From: Isoetes taiwanensis
Lineage: Eukaryota; Streptophyta; Lycopodiopsida; Isoetales; Isoetaceae
Direction of reading: 5' to 3'
Assembly (NCBI GenBank): GCA_021234155.1
Contig: JAJEKV010000809.1
Coordinates: forward strand, 1-64,000
Length of the DNA stretch: 64,000 nt
Shown here: one piece after another, positions 34,445 through 45,000 of the stretch
How the letters are laid out: every line of letters starts with the position of its first letter
Position numbering within the stretch: the stretch's first letter is position 1
Translations under genes and position numbers: made by a program
The notes under the pieces: generated by a model
Databases searched by the model: none
The model's input: the letters and a program-made list of their open reading frames with translations, nothing else
Told to the model about the DNA's origin: nothing

Positions 34445-35331
34445 TTAGCTGATTTTGTGGTTGTGGCGGTGGATGTTTTGGTGGTGGGTGGATGCCATGC
34501 GATCAATGTCCATATCTTGCTTGAGAGCCTCTTCAATTTTGCTCTTGCAATTTTGGATTTCAGCCGACCTCAACATTTGGTGATCCAACGGCCCGAGGTG
34601 GGGGCTGCAACTAAAAAAAGCAGGGAGGCGATCCACAGGCGCAGGGATGTGAGAGATATCCATTGAGGTAGGAGCTGATCTAGGAGCATGGAGTGCACGA
34701 GGAGGTGGAGGACCTGTTGGTGAACCAGGTGATATTGAGCAAAAGAGGGGCCAGGAAAACATGAGAGCTAGCTTCGGGACCATTCAACAAGGACAACTTA
34801 AAGAGAAGGAACATGGGCCCGCTTTGTACAACAATTGTTTGAAGCAAATCACGATGAATGGACCTTGCCACACAAACCTTGGTGATGCCATTGGTTATGG
34901 AGTGTTGCAAATGGAGTCCAATCTCATTAGCAATGGCAGAAATGAACTTGGAATCCTGTAACTCTGGAGGAAAATTTTCAATAGCAAAGGGGAGCACGTA
35001 AGGCATCGGCTTAGGCTGGAAAGGATCCGGGAACATCTTTAGCGATAGAGCAAGAAGTGTTTCTAGAAAGGATCAACACCTCGTTCTATGAGTTGACCAG
35101 CCGGCTCAGGAGATTCAAACATCAAAAGAAAGCAACATTGATCTTTTGCCACAAGCTTGATAAATAGGAAGCCCTAACTTGTGAAGGTGCCCAGACAGCC
35201 AAGATCCCACGCGCTTCAGATCCAAGAAAGGGCCAGTGAAGTGGCAGACCACGGAACACGCAACCAACGCTCCACATGTCGTCGATGATCCTCATGGCTA
35301 ATCTGCACCACTGGAGCCCCAAAACGCTCAA
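34445..35331 (-). pseudogene. LINE ORF1-like region, partial
   Basis: Minus-strand frames 35,122-35,331 (GCVFRGLPLHWPFLGSEARG), 34,680-35,036 (PFAIENFPPELQDSKFISAI, NEIGLHLQHS) and 34,445-34,783 (proline-rich) look like the RNA-binding ORF1 protein that precedes the endonuclease in plant LINEs. Position supports this more than sequence does. Confidence 0.4.
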
Positions 35332-35449
35332 AAGTTGCCCTGCACCCCGGGGGATTCACCTATATACAATATGGATATGCCATCTGCGTTACTGGGGTAG
35401 CAAGAAAACCCATAGTATACGGTCCAAAAGAACTAGAAAAATACCCATA

Positions 35450-36550
35450 TCGAAAATCTACAGGCTTAAAATATTGCAAAATGTCATAAAAAACCACCCC
35501 TTTCCATATATTTTCGTACGAAACTCTCCAAAAACAACCCATTTCTTATAACTCAGATGGTTCACACGGGATTTCAAGGTGAACCCCCCTTGCCCTGCAC
35601 TCCTGAACCTCATAAAAGATTTCGTCTGATGGGAGCTGGACATCTATAGAGTCTTGCTTGGCTTGCAATTGCTGGAGATAGGACACAACTTCTTTCCTGT
35701 TATTATCCACCATAGTGGCAATGGCCTATGAGACACGAGCCAAGGTGGCAGGAGTCGCCAGGCCCTTGCAAAGCCACTCAGAGAATCGCACACCTATAAC
35801 TCGAGCGACTGTGTCGGATGATCTCCAAGGTGTGGTTGATGCAGCTCGGGAGATGGAAGAGGATATCGCCCCAGGCTGCCGTGGGGAAAAAGGGAGAAGC
35901 TCCTCCTGCCCTGAGGAACCTCTAACGTGTGTTGGATGTACCACTTGCCTTGCGGGTATACCAGTTTGTGGAGGTTGCACCACCATCTGAGCACTACCTC
36001 TAGGAGTAGTCCGCGCCAAGGAACTTTCAACTTGTATTGGAGGTGCCGCCCGTGCAACACTATTAGGTGCAGCCTACCCAAAGGAGCACTTTACAGGCAC
36101 ATGAGGTCTGAACTGACATGAGGAACTTCCAACCTATGTTGGAGGAGCTAGTAACCCAACAACAACTTCAGCAGACAAAGAGGGTCTTGCCTGAACCCCA
36201 GAACCTCTAACGAGTGTTGGAGGCGTTAATTGGCCAGAGCCCACCGCCTGATCCGAGGAACCTCCAACGTGCATTGGAGGTGCGACACTCTCAGAAGAGT
36301 TTCCCAATGGCACATATTCAACATGGCTTCCAGTCTCACCAGATGTATGTGTAGCAGTGTGTACTGTAGTTGTGGCAACCACAGTCGGAATAGAAACTGG
36401 AGCAAGTAACTGAGAAGAGGAAAGAGATGGAGCTTGAGGCGGCTGCACTCGTGCCATTAGAAGACATATTGGGCAATACTAAAGGATTGAGGTGCACCGA
36501 AGAAACTAAACTCTCAGAAGCCGAAAGAGCACCCTTACGAGCCATTTTGT
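35450..36550 (-). pseudogene. Decayed frame with repeated PPT-x-VRGSS motif
   Basis: Reading the minus strand from MARKGALSASES (~36,546) through frames 36,134-36,457 and 35,726-36,019 gives a Pro/Ser/Thr-rich protein in which one motif recurs: APPMHVGGSSDQA, TPPTLVRGSGVQA, HPTHVRGSSGQEE and two weaker copies. In DNA these are five copies of a ~26-base GAACCTCTAACGTGTGTTGG-like unit at about 35,919, 36,020, 36,123, 36,204 and 36,258. A less repetitive, possibly coiled-coil stretch follows (KEVVSYLQQLQAKQDSIDVQ). Frameshifts and stops break it. The family is unknown. Confidence 0.4.
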
Positions 36551-36764
36551 GTGCATAACGTATACTTATTCTGGGAGAATCTGCAGTATATTCTTTTCTA
36601 ATTCCACCATGAACTATGATAGAAGCACGGAAGCCACGTTTTTGGTTTTGGCTGGATCTTGTCATCTCCACCAAAGGGGAGGGGGAGGGTTTGAGAGAGA
36701 TGACGTCTTTCCTAACAGGCCAATCTCTGAAAAGGTTAAGCACCACTGGATGGAATGTTCAAAG

Positions 36765-37035
36765 AGATTTCTAACAAGCCCAAATATGCCCAACTGCCAC
36801 CAGATGCAAAAGTTATGGCCAAAAGAAAACTGCAGCCAAACCCTAGCACTGCCAAAAGAGGGCCGGGACTATCAGGCGGATTCCTTTGACCAAAAAGAGG
36901 AAACACCATACAAATCATACGCCAACGGAATGCACGTTCGACAAGCTTTCCAACGAGCCCAAGAACACCTGAATCTGACACCGGAATCCCAAGTAATGAG
37001 CAAAAAGAGCAGGGCTGAAACCCTAAGCACCATCA
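36765..37035 (+). repeat. Diverged ~180-bp tandem duplication
   Basis: Sequence around 36,752-36,860 recurs about 179 bases later at 36,931-37,038. AACAAGCCCAAATATGCCC matches AACGAGCCCAAGAACACC, and the pair AAACCCTAGCACTGCC / AAACCCTAAGCACCA closes each copy. The copies are clearly diverged. A plus-strand open frame (36,549-37,175) spans both but shows no known domain. Confidence 0.6.
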
Positions 37036-37179
37036 TGAGCCATATTTTCTCTAATGTGTCATGGATTAATGGTTTATATATTATTCATGAACTTGCCCAT
37101 GTTTTTTTTTTAACCCAAAAAATAATATCTTCCATAACACACCAAAACACAAAGTTAATAATCGAAATAGAGTAAGAAT

Positions 37180-38470
37180 GTCAAGGTACTATTATTTTTC
37201 AATGAAAATAGATGCTAAGTACGCTTTGCCTTTCTAAATGCATTTGATTTCTTTAAAAGGTAGTGTAACTATGAATTTTCAAAATTTGAACTACAGTACC
37301 CAACTGGTCGATAAAGTACTTTTGAAATTCAAACTTTTAAAAATTGTTTTTCAAAAGTTCTATCACAGTTTTTTTTTTCTAAAACCTTTTGTCATAGATT
37401 GGTCATCTTATAATTTACAAGATGCAAGAATTAAAATTCCTAGAAAAGATCATATTTGCAAAATAATGTGAGAAATGTTAGACACTTTGAAAATAAACTT
37501 GACCCCTCTGCATTTGACTCTATATTGTGCTTGATAATTGAAGCTTTCTATATTTTGCATATTTTTTCTTTATATGTACACTCATAGACAACAACATAGT
37601 CTGAGCATATAGACAAATTCTTCATCTTGGAGCTCTGATAGAATTTAAAAAGGGGTGTACAAATAGACCCATTCGGGTTCATAATGGGACAATATTGTTA
37701 AAACCTTACAGATCACCATATACAATATTGCAATCTAAGAAATTCCTTAATCAGCTTGTTTACAACAATTGCATTCTTAGCTTCAATCTAAAACACATTG
37801 CAAGTATAGATTATCAACCTTAAAACCCCTCTCCAGACTTACCACACTAGCTATACACTTTGATCTTAAGAAATCTGCCAGTCCTCCCTCCCCTCCAAAA
37901 AAAAAATGTCAATGTCACAATTACTGGAGCAAAGCGTCATAGAGACATCTATGAACCTGCCTTCCCCAGGCTAGAACATTTAGCTTTACCCTTTTTCGTA
38001 GCTTTAAAAAAGCTAGGTACATCATCGACAGTTACCTTGAAAGATGTCCTGACAGCTTTCCTCATGTCAACCAGAGCAATAATCGACAACAAGAGTCATC
38101 TACAATCATAGGCATTTCAAGCTTAATCGAATTCAGAAAGCCAAATTGACGCCTTCAAGCATAAAACATGAGAAGAATGGTAAGAAGAAAGAACATATTG
38201 AAATAATAAGGATCCAGCATCTGCCATGATTCAATAACCATAGAAAAATTGTCCCATTTAAAGACGCTCCCAAAATTGAGCACCATAAAATCACAATATA
38301 CAAAGTAGCCGAATGTCCAAACCGTAACAAAATTGTATCCCAATGTTTTTGCAGCCAAAAGACCAAAACATGAAGTTTCCATGCCATTACATCCTAAACC
38401 TTCATGATTTCGGCCCTTCAAGAATACTAGAAGCAAGTAGAAATAATTGCACTGGTGTGTACCAGGCAGC
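37180..38470. other. Gene-free AT-rich stretch
   Basis: There are no recognised domains, RNAs or element ends. Frames are short and low-complexity. An A-run and a TTTT-rich patch near 37,360-37,390 are the only visible features. Confidence 0.4.
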
Positions 38471-38473
38471 GTA

Positions 38474-38869
38474 GGATCATCTTACTCTAGATTGGATCTC
38501 GTCCTTCGGGATCACCACATGGGATCTGCTCCTCCGGGATTCCCGAGAACATGATCCCCTCGTCCAGGATCCCACAATTAAATGCGCAGTTTCGGGTCCA
38601 TTTTCGGCCAGATTGCTCTTCTATAGCAGCGGCGTTCGCTTCGCTTCCGCCTTTGATCCTATCCACGTGTCTGATCCAACCTGCACCGCCGATCCCATCC
38701 GACTACATGGAGGATCGGCGGAGAAAAACCCACTAGAAAAAAACCTTGATTTTTTCTATAAGGGGCAAAGATTGTACATAGTTACTTCGCAATAAGGTGC
38801 CCGTCTTTTGGGATCACAGCTCGGAGGGATCCTCTCCTCCGAGATCCCCAATCCAGGGTAAGATGATCC
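38474..38869. mobile_element. MITE-like element with TA-flanked inverted termini
   Basis: The left end GGATCATCTTACTCTAGATT (38,474 on) and the complement of the right end GGATCATCTTACCCTGGATT (ending 38,869) agree at 18 of 20 positions. Each end is bordered by TA (38,472-38,473 and 38,870-38,871), as for a TA target duplication of the Tc1/mariner type. The interior is rich in GGATC/CTCCGGGATC motifs and encodes nothing recognisable. At 396 bp with no transposase it would be non-autonomous. It lies ~380 bases upstream of the adenylate kinase start codon. Confidence 0.65.
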
Positions 38870-38935
38870 TACCTAGGGCTAGGTACTTAGCAAAGAACCA
38901 CTTTGCTATCCATCTATAAATTTATAGGAAGAGTC

Positions 38936-38942
38936 TATAAAA
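38936..38942 (+). promoter_or_regulatory. Possible TATA box of the adenylate kinase gene
   Basis: TATAAAA lies 309 bases upstream of the chosen ATG at 39,251. The spacing leaves room for a 5' UTR of roughly 280 bases. Nothing else in the sequence confirms a transcription start, so this is tentative. Confidence 0.3.
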
Positions 38943-39250
38943 CACGATGACTAATATAAGACGGGGATAGGCTAAAAGGCATTCATGGTGGGACCACACA
39001 ATCTAGAACACAAAACCATGACCTAGCATTTGGAAAAGTGTTAGCTATCCATTTTCATGACTCACCGTAGTTATTCAAATTGAAGAGAATGGATGGCCAT
39101 GAATAAACAGGGAATGTGTGATGCACATACACCTCGATGAACACTTACTTTTCTGGACTCCATGGATCTGCAGGATTCGGGAGCAAAATTTTCATGACAC
39201 CACAATTCTGATCCTTGATCGATCGGAATTAGAATTTACATTCTAATCCA

Positions 39251-41661
39251 ATGGCAGCTTGTTCTTCGTTTACGTTGCCTGTTTCACATATTAATGCATC
39301 TCCCTCTAGACATGGTTCGGCTCCTATATATCCATCGGCCTCTTGGGCTGTGAAATCTGTGAACAAGGAGATGATTGTATGGGCAAACTCTTTCCATGGA
39401 AGCGATTGGCAAGATCTATCATGCAAACAGTTTGCCATAGCAAACCGCAAGGCTCAGCAATTGGGACTAGTAAGATCCTTCTTCTCCAAGTTCTTATCGA
39501 TAAAGTTCTGTCTGAAAGACCCAGTGGTGTTTTCGCTTGAAATAGACTGTAATGAAAATCAGAACTCAAGGAGAGCCACCGAAGGTCATGATCTCTGGGC
39601 CTCCAGCATCAGGAAAGGGTACTCAATGCGAACTCATTAAGAAAAAGGTCTTTCACTTTCCCAATCCATGGGTTTTATTTCGTTGGGCATTTTAGCTTTA
39701 TTGACAATCTGTTTGGGAACATTCCCAGTATAATTTGGTACATATTTCAGTAGGCGACCTGTTGCGGGCTGAAGTGGCTGCAGGAACAGAATATGGAAAG
39801 AAGGCTAAAGATTATATGGACCAGGGAAAGCTAGTTCCTGACGAAGTTGTGGTCACGGTAATTATGACTTGTAGATGATAGGCGATGTTGTCTAATTGAT
39901 CATCCCTTTTCGGCTCCAGGGTCTTTGCCATGATTTAGCATTATTTTGCAAACATGGAAAAGTTTGAAATGTCTAGTTGAATGGCTGACTGTCTTTCATT
40001 TCAGATGGTGAAGGAGAGACTGGCACAAGATGATGTGCAAGAAAAAGGATGGTTATTGGATGGGTATCCCCGCAGTTTATCTCAGGCAGAAGCTCTTGAA
40101 GCTCTTAATATCAGACCACTGTTATTCCTACTCCTTGAGGTGAGCACAAGTAGTTAAATGCAGCAATTTAGAACTTATAGCAACAATTATTTATGACTTC
40201 ACAAATGTAGACATCATGTGACAAAATGATTTTTCTTAAGTTTAACTTAATAGGAAACTGTTATAGTATATCATCTGGTTCATGCCCAGCAAGGTACAGA
40301 TCTAGATTCTAAATTTCTCAGATGCTAGGATGAGAAACTGATCCCTAAATCCTTATGCACGTAAAGGTCCCAGCTTCACGAGATTTATTTCCTTGTAACT
40401 CCACACAAATGGTTGTGTCCTTGTTGCTCTCCAGAGTTCTGGCCAAAAATGGAGCCACCAGCAGTGTCAAAAGATCATTATATGAATCCAAGGACTCTGA
40501 AGTAACTATGGTTTATTTGTGACAATTGCACTGAAGCTACCAAAATTTAATTTTCTTGTTTTATTATTTCTCTAGGTTCCTGATGAAATTCTCGTTGAGA
40601 GGGTGGTTGGAAGAAGGCTGGATCCCCTTACTGGGAACATCTATCATCTCAAATATTCTCCTCCAGAATCCCCAGAAATTGCTGCACGTTTGATCCAGCG
40701 AAGTGATGATACTGAAGAAAAGGTTGAGTACACCTCATTTTTCTTGTGTAAGCATGAGCCTTGTAGAGTAAAAGACAACATAACTCCTCCACAATATAGC
40801 CGTTTTTCTAAAAAGCTAGCGACGACATCAGCGTGAAGCACTCACTTTTAGTGCACTTTGTTTCTCTAAAATCTGACCAGTTTAGAGTATCTATAGAAAC
40901 AACACGATGTATCGTTTTTTAGAGAATTTCTAAAAAACAAGGTAAAATAAATAGTACATTGTAATGATTGACTGAGGGGTGAGGGATAAGGTTAGATTGG
41001 CCACTCTAAGGTTAGATCGGCAACAAATAAATTGCAAAAAAATAAACCTTAATGCAAGTAGATAGATATACATAATGTACGGGATGTTAGAAGTGAGGTG
41101 GTTTATTGTAAAAACTGAAGACATTGCAAGAACACTCAGGCATCTAGAATAATACATCAAGAGCTTAATTCTCAGAAATCGCTTTCTGAAGACAACTTTG
41201 TAGTATGTAATGCTTGAAGCTGGGGTTGGGACAAAATTTCCTGATTAATATAATCTTCATGGTATCTGTATTGTCTTGCTGTAAGGCCGGAAACAAGGTT
41301 CAGGGTGAAAACATTTTTGTGTGACAACATTCTTTGGTTTAGCTATATGTTGTCCTGCAATTTTTACTGACATATTCCATTTATGTAGGTAAAAGTTCGA
41401 CTGCAAACATATCAGTCAAATGTCAATTCTGTAATCTCTGTCTATGAGGATGTTATAAAAAGGGTAATTCTTACCTAACTACTTTTATCCTTACGCTACC
41501 ACTCTGAATGATTGTGTTAAATTATCAGTGATTTTCTAAGACCAAACTCATTGCTTCTTTATTTCATCTTTTTCAGATTGATGGGAATCGGGCGAAAGAT
41601 GTTGTATTTGCTGAAATCAAAATTTGCTGGCTGAAAGTGGGAGCGAAAAGTACATAAGGAG
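39251..41661 (+). CDS. Kinase half: transit peptide and adenylate kinase domain (exons 1-7)
   Basis: Exon 1 gives a Ser/Ala-rich, acid-poor start ([20 protein letters not shown]) fitting a chloroplast transit peptide. I chose this ATG because its frame reaches a GTAAGA donor in phase with exon 2. Exon 2 has the P-loop ([15 protein letters not shown]). Exon 3 has the AMP-side motif [12 protein letters not shown], where Val replaces the usual Thr, and LVPDEVVV. Exon 4 has [10 protein letters not shown]. Exon 5 has [20 protein letters not shown], the LID segment [10 protein letters not shown] and DDTEEK. Exon 6 has VRLQTYQSN and SVYEDVIK. Exon 7 starts [13 protein letters not shown] and then loses frame, although [14 protein letters not shown] is readable one register away. 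Confidence 0.9.
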
Positions 41662-42043
41662 GTTGGTTCTTCTGCAGCTGCTGCTCAGTGACAGATCAAG
41701 ATCTGATTGTTGTTGGGACTTGACTATGAAAGTTCCATTTTACTTCACTGACAATTTATTTGTTCTTTTGTAAATATTTGTCACTGCATTTAGCAGTACA
41801 TATGTTTTCTACAAACATTACTTTCAAGAGGATTTTAAAAGGGCAGGCAGAGAGTCTTTACAGTTAAAGGAAGTTAATTGATTCAACCCAAAGCGAGGCA
41901 CAATGTACCACTGAGATGTGAATACAGAACCTATAGCATGTGTCCCATTTGATATCTAAAAAGAATCTGTGTGATGTATTCTGTAGTTGGGAAACGTATT
42001 TGATTCTGAAGCTATGCATAGTAACATTCGACTTAGATGACAG

Positions 42044-45000
42044 AAAAGCTGGAGAGGAATACCAACAAGACTGAACAGCATTCCACATACCAAGGAAATA
42101 GCGTAATACTTCTACAGGGGATGTTTGTCAAGCGGTGAAACATGCTGTGGAAGATGGGCTTCACAAGTTAAAGGTACTACCTAAGCCCTTACTGTTCCTA
42201 CTTATTCCTCTTACATAATTTGTTCAATTCTCAATCATGCAGATCCAGTTAACCATACCAGAGCTCAATCCTGAAATGGTCTGTATTTCTATAACTTGTC
42301 TCATTAAATTTCTTTTATTTTTTAATGTCAATAAGTGTTCCATAAAGTTTGTCACGAATATGTTTCGTAAGCAGAAATGTGCATGTGGATATAAAGGAGG
42401 CCATATGTGCACACAAATCAGTTAGGCATAGTCAGAAATCGACTTACTTAGATTTATACTAATAATCAGCTGGATTTCATTTATTGCTCTCTTTCTTCAT
42501 AAGAATGTAGACACCCTGGTTGCTTTGGAAGTTACTTGCAAGTTCATCTCTCTTAAGTTTTATCAATGTCTTCTCACATGCAGCCTGCTCTTTTAATAAG
42601 ATCAGGGGACAAATACAAGAGAATATCTGGTATGATGATGATTGCAAAGGCCTTTATAATCTTCTTTATGGCAACAATCCAGCCAAGTTCTGGTACATGA
42701 CCTACCGATGAAACACAGAGTTTCTGTAACGAGTTCTCGTGTTAGATTAGTATAATGTGATATATTGAACATGTTAAGTCATTGTAACTTAACGTTGTAA
42801 CTTAACGTTGTACCCCATGGGACATTTTATATTAGCCCATGGGTCCCCCCATTCTTTATCTTTTTCCCTATTTGCCACCCAACATGAGGACGTGGCACAT
42901 ATATATATGTACATCTCATGAGTTAGTGTAATACATAAGTTTCCTGCTTCTCCTTTGTTACTTGGTGCGTCTCCTCTTCTCTCCATAGTGTTTTGCTGTT
43001 CAGATCATCTTCTCCACTCAACATTTGGTATCAGAGCGGTGTTTCATCCTTGGGTGCTTCATTCTGTGCAGGAGAGTTAGTATTTTGGGAAGGTTTTTCT
43101 GCCTTGTGAAAAACAGAGCAGATTTTAACCCTAACTTCTGTTTGAGCCTAGAGAGAAGCATTCTTAAGCATTCTTCTGTTATGGAGAGTTGCATGCAGCA
43201 TTAACCAAGCTAAAAGCAGCCCTTGAGTGCAAAATCTGAAAGATTTCTTGCAGCAGCTTGCATATTGCCTTGCATGTTGAAAATAGAGTAGGGGTTTGCA
43301 GATTTGTGGCTTTGATTAGAAGAGGCTTGTGTTTTTACAATGGACAGCCTGGAAAAAGGTGTTCATGAATGAAAAGTTCTTGCTTAAAGGTAAGAACTAC
43401 TCTATTTGGAAGGAGAAGATGACTTTGGCACTTGATCTTGCTGGAGTTTGGGATGTAGTAGCTGGTGAAGACCAAAATGAAGATGACAAATGGGAGGAGT
43501 TGAACAAAAAGGCTCTGCTGCTCATCAAACTTGCAGTGGATGATTCCATGCAAAGGCACATACTTGGAGTGAAAAGTGCTAGTGAAGCTTGGCGCAGATT
43601 TCAACAAATATATGAGACAAAGAATCATACAAGGAAGCAGCTGTTAAGAAATCAGCTTAACAGTCTAAAGTTAAGAGAATGTAAAGATGTGAGTGACTTC
43701 ATTGCGAAGATCACAGAGATCGCTGCACAATTGGCTTCTATTGGAGTTGAAGTTGAAGAGGCCGAGCTCCTAAATGCCATATATCAAGGAGCACCTGAAT
43801 ATGAGCACTTCCTTGATGCTTTTCAAGCACGGGAGAGTGAGCCTAGCTTCGAAGAGCTTGCAGCAGCCCTACAGCAGAAAGTTTTGAGATCACAAATCTT
43901 GGAACAAACGGAGCAGGTTAATTTCAGCCAATCAAGGAGAAATTTCAGCCAATCAAGAAGTAGAGGGAGTAGGGGTCGAGGAAATCGGAGAAATTTCCAA
44001 CACCAAGAAGAAGGTACTGCCAAGACTGATTCTCAATCTCATCAGTCTCAACGAGGAGAACCTCAACGAGGAAGAGGCCATGAAAGAGGCCGTACAAATA
44101 GAGGTAGAGGGAGAGGCGAACGTTGGAGTTCATACTCCAACAAAAATATCAAATGCTATTGTTGTGATGAAGTTGGCCATATGGTAAATGATTGCCCTCT
44201 AAAGAAGAGTATATTGAAGATGAAACTTGAAAAGGAGCATTACCTTTGAAGAATTAAGCCATCAAGCTCAAAGGAGAAACCTCTATGGCTGCACAAGATT
44301 TTGCAATGTTAGTAGATGAAGTCGATCATGTAAGATACAAGTCTGATAGGTCGTTGCTTGTTTGGATAGTGGCTGCTCAACTCATGTAACAGGTGATGAA
44401 TCTCTTTTTCTCAAAATTCACAAAGTATGATGGAGATAAAATCCTTTTGGGAGATGATTCCTCGCTAGCAATAGAAGGGAATGGAAATGTAAGGGTGAAA
44501 GGAGAAGGAGGCGCCATTGTGACATTTCAAAATGTCAAACTTGTACGGATTTGAAGAGGAATCTGCTTTCTGTTGCTTGCATCACTCGTAAGGGCTTCAA
44601 AGTTTTCTTTGATGAAGGCGAAGCAATAATTTTTCAGCCAAGTGAAGAATTCATGAAGATGATAAGAAAGATGAAGGTGATTGCTTTCGTGCAAGAAGAG
44701 AAGGCAATTTATATAAAATGGAGATTGTCCCTGCCCAAAATCAGGCCAATATAGTAGCAGGTAGCAGCAGCCAATCAGAGATTTGGCACAAAAAGGTATG
44801 GCCATATCAGTTATGGAAGTTTTTGACGCTGTCCCAGCAAGAAAATGTGCATGGTTTACCTCAAATACATGATGAAAAACAGGTTTGTGAGCCTTGTGTT
44901 CTTGGAAAACAGCATAGGGTTCCGTTTCCTCAAGAATCTGAATATAGAGCTAAAAAAAACCTTTGGAATTAGTGCATGCTGACCTTTGGCTTTTATGCCA

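Larger units (their letters stand above)
32000..35340 (-). mobile_element. 3'-truncated L1-type LINE
   Basis: This minus-strand element has ORF1-like sequence (about 34,445-35,331), endonuclease (about 33,574-34,250) and reverse transcriptase (about 31,999-33,010). It ends shortly after the RT palm: the zf-RVT domain and poly(A) tail are absent and the sequence changes to an unrelated plus-strand relic at ~32,005. Losing the 3' end is the reverse of ordinary LINE truncation and points to a later deletion or rearrangement. Frames are broken in many places. Confidence 0.75.

Noticed and set aside
42789-42986. 65-codon minus-strand frame present twice (also at 47,607-47,804)
   Set aside because: It lies entirely within the Copia LTRs, so its duplication is just LTR identity; no protein is supported.
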